Assembly: GCA_947456315.1 (NCBI GenBank)
Contig: CANGRU010000153.1
Location: 1 to 5,094 of the forward strand
Length of the DNA: 5,094 nucleotides
Direction: 5' to 3'
DNA from: Beijerinckiaceae bacterium
Lineage (GTDB): Bacteria; Pseudomonadota; Alphaproteobacteria; Rhizobiales; Beijerinckiaceae
Within the stretch, counting starts at the first letter, position 1; each line of letters opens with the position of its first letter. The position numbers and the translations under genes were made by a program. Positions 3,372 to 5,094 of this stretch are shown one piece after another. Under the pieces are notes generated by a model, which was not told where the DNA came from, searched no databases, and worked only from the letters and a program-made list of their open reading frames with translations.

Positions 3372-5094
3372 GCTGGAAGAGAAAAAGCTCACGCTCGCGC
3401 AGACGCAAAAACTCCAGCGCTTTGGCACGCCGGTTGATGGCGACGCGCTCACGAATATCTTCATCCAGTGCCTCGGCCCGCAAAGTCTCGCGCTGGATGG
3501 CGCGCGCAGAAATCGCATTGAACAAGCTGGACGCCTCGACAGAGCGTTGCATGGCGCCAGCCCTGCCCTGCCAGATCAAAGTGGCTGCGGGCGGCTCTCC
3601 CTGCCAATCTCTTGGCGCGGCAGCGGTTGGCGTCACATGCGCCTCACTCAACCATTGCCGGACATCAAACATCAGCGAGATGCGCGGTGCCTCCATGGCC
3701 GCCAATCGCACCACACCATTTGCGGCTGTGATCGCAAGAGATCGCTGACCGACAGCAAAAGGCGCGCGCTCGAACTCGCGTAGCAAGGCGCTCCGCAAAT
3801 CGCGCTCATCAAGATTGACTTGCCCGCGATCCACACCCGCCATCAGCCGCGTGAGAGCAGCCGGATCAGCGCTTGCAACAGTGAGGCCCGCCACTTGCGC
3901 CTGCCCCTCGCCAGCCAGACCTGCGGCGAGCGTTGCGTAAGATGTGCCCGTGGATGTCAGCTCGACATGACCACTCAATCGCCCGCTCACAGGGCCTTGC
4001 GGCCATGCCAGATTCTTGAAATCGATTTTGCTTAAAAGCGAAGCACCCTGCGCATCACGACGCAATGCGACATCGCCACCCATTGTGCCCTCGGCCCATG
4101 TCATCCGTGCTTGTTCGATGGCGACAAGCCCTTGCTCGAGACGCAAACGGAACTGTGCATCATGGGCGGTCAGCTGATCAGCCAGATCGAAATCACCCGC
4201 GCTGACATCGAGCGACAGACGCGGCGCTTCAGCCAGGCCGGGAAGAAATTTTTGCTCGGGCCAAATGCCGCCACGCGGCGCAGCCGTTTGGACACCCAGC
4301 GCCAAGGATGTGAGCGCCGACAAGCGCAAACGATCTGTTTTGACCTGACCCGACCAACGGCGAAAGCCATCCACCTCCTGATTGCGTAAAGCGCCATTGA
4401 CGAAAGTGCCCGCCACAAGACCCGACAGATTGTCGAGCGAGATCACCCCTTTTGCAGAGACCAACTCGCCGCCCAAATCAATCGGCAGGGTGGCGCTCAC
4501 ATCAGGCAAAGCAAAGCCGCTGATGCGTAAAAAACTGCTGGCATCTGTGGAGCGCAAACGCAAAGCCCCCCGCAGATCGGGGTGTGCGAGTGCACCCCGC
4601 GCCGTGCCATCCAGCGTCAGATCCAAGCGCGCGGCATTGAGCGACACCGCTCCCGAAAAACCTTTGTCTGCACTCCCTGTGGCGCGCAATTGCAAACGCC
4701 CTGCGCCCTGATTGGTGAGCGGCAAAGTGTCAAAGCCGAGCTGGCGTAGCAAAAGACCTGCATCATTATTTTCTGCCGCGCCCGTCACATCCGCCGTTGT
4801 CCCCGCAGGTTTCAAAGCAAAATTGAACCGCGTGCCGCGCGCTGTGCCCTCGAAACGTAAATCGTCCCACGCCTCGAGATGACGGCCGCGCAAACTCGCA
4901 TCCAGCCGCAACGGCGACAGCGCGACAGCGCGCTCCGCCAAAGCATCCGTGCCCGCACTGGGCGCCATGCGCTGCAAGAGATTTGTCAGATCACCCAGGC
5001 GCTGCGCATCGACACGCGCTGTCAATTCGGCACCTGTCGCACCAAACCGCCCCTGCGCTGTGAGGGTGGCGCCACCCAGATTTTCAATGGCCAG
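3349..5094 (-). CDS. AsmA family protein (C-terminal part)
   Basis: Open reading frame with 581 codons visible and a TAG stop at 3349-3351; it is open to the right edge, where the frame begins LAIENLGGATLTAQGRFGAT, so the true start lies outside. AsmA-family proteins are long, mostly periplasmic beta-rich proteins anchored in the inner membrane, linked to outer-membrane or lipid homeostasis. The visible part shows the repetitive beta pattern typical of their C-terminal region: short amphipathic strands with Gly/Asp turns, as in RLQLRATGSADKGFSGAVSL and ISLDNLSGLVAGTFVNGAL, and DVALRRDAQGASLLSKIDF. The last 55 or so residues (about 526-576) change to a highly charged, Arg/Glu/Leu-rich helix likely to form a coiled coil. 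No signal peptide or membrane segment is visible because the N-terminus is missing. It converges on the RHH gene with 19 bp between stops. The family call rests on fold pattern, composition and context, not a signature motif. Confidence 0.75.
   Translation of the reverse strand: MAIENLGGATLTAQGRFGATGAELTARVDAQRLGDLTNLLQRMAPSAGTDALAERAVALSPLRLDASLRGRHLEAWDDLRFEGTARGTRFNFALKPAGTTADVTGAAENNDAGLLLRQLGFDTLPLTNQGAGRLQLRATGSADKGFSGAVSLNAARLDLTLDGTARGALAHPDLRGALRLRSTDASSFLRISGFALPDVSATLPIDLGGELVSAKGVISLDNLSGLVAGTFVNGALRNQEVDGFRRWSGQVKTDRLRLSALTSLALGVQTAAPRGGIWPEQKFLPGLAEAPRLSLDVSAGDFDLADQLTAHDAQFRLRLEQGLVAIEQARMTWAEGTMGGDVALRRDAQGASLLSKIDFKNLAWPQGPVSGRLSGHVELTSTGTSYATLAAGLAGEGQAQVAGLTVASADPAALTRLMAGVDRGQVNLDERDLRSALLREFERAPFAVGQRSLAITAANGVVRLAAMEAPRISLMFDVRQWLSEAHVTPTAAAPRDWQGEPPAATLIWQGRAGAMQRSVEASSLFNAISARAIQRETLRAEALDEDIRERVAINRRAKALEFLRLRERELFLFQQNAKRPR

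Overview
The window fits an alphaproteobacterium, probably a chromosomal housekeeping locus. The strongest reasons are a circularly permuted two-piece tmRNA gene (ssrA) on the + strand, an alpha-type SspB next to it, and small DUF4169 and RHH_4-type proteins that I know mainly from Alphaproteobacteria. Base composition is GC-rich and even throughout. I see no insertion sequence, phage gene, CRISPR array or tRNA gene. The order below Alphaproteobacteria cannot be fixed from this window; Hyphomicrobiales-like is a guess.

Layout, left to right. Positions 1-1842 hold a minus-strand cluster read right to left: thyA (thymidylate synthase), 15 bp, a dihydrofolate reductase gene, 73 bp, then the N-terminal third or so of hflK, which runs off the left edge. 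Positions 1843-2016 are a non-coding divergent region with a 13-bp imperfect direct repeat and a candidate tmRNA promoter. Positions 2017 to about 2335 hold ssrA in permuted order: acceptor piece ending in CCA, a 30-nt excised spacer with a 10-bp hairpin, then the coding piece with the tag frame ANDNYAPVAVAA-stop. sspB (2366-2896) begins about 30 bp later, followed by a DUF4169 gene (2908-3096) and an RHH_4 gene (3093-3329) joined by an ATGA overlap. A hairpin followed by TTTT ends this + strand run. It lies over the 3' end of a convergent minus-strand AsmA-like gene (3349 to beyond 5094), of which only the C-terminal 581 residues are visible.

How the genes work together. ThyA converts dUMP to dTMP and oxidises methylene-tetrahydrofolate to dihydrofolate; DHFR next door regenerates tetrahydrofolate. 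HflK is half of the HflKC complex that surrounds the membrane protease FtsH. On the other strand, tmRNA adds a degradation tag to proteins from stalled ribosomes, and SspB is the adaptor that delivers such tagged proteins to ClpXP. The centre of the window is therefore a compact ribosome-rescue and proteolysis module in which the tag and its reader are adjacent. The most distinctive observations are this adjacency, the unusual PVAVAA end of the tag, the processing hairpin in the tmRNA precursor, and a DHFR active-site loop with Leu where E. coli DHFR has Pro21.
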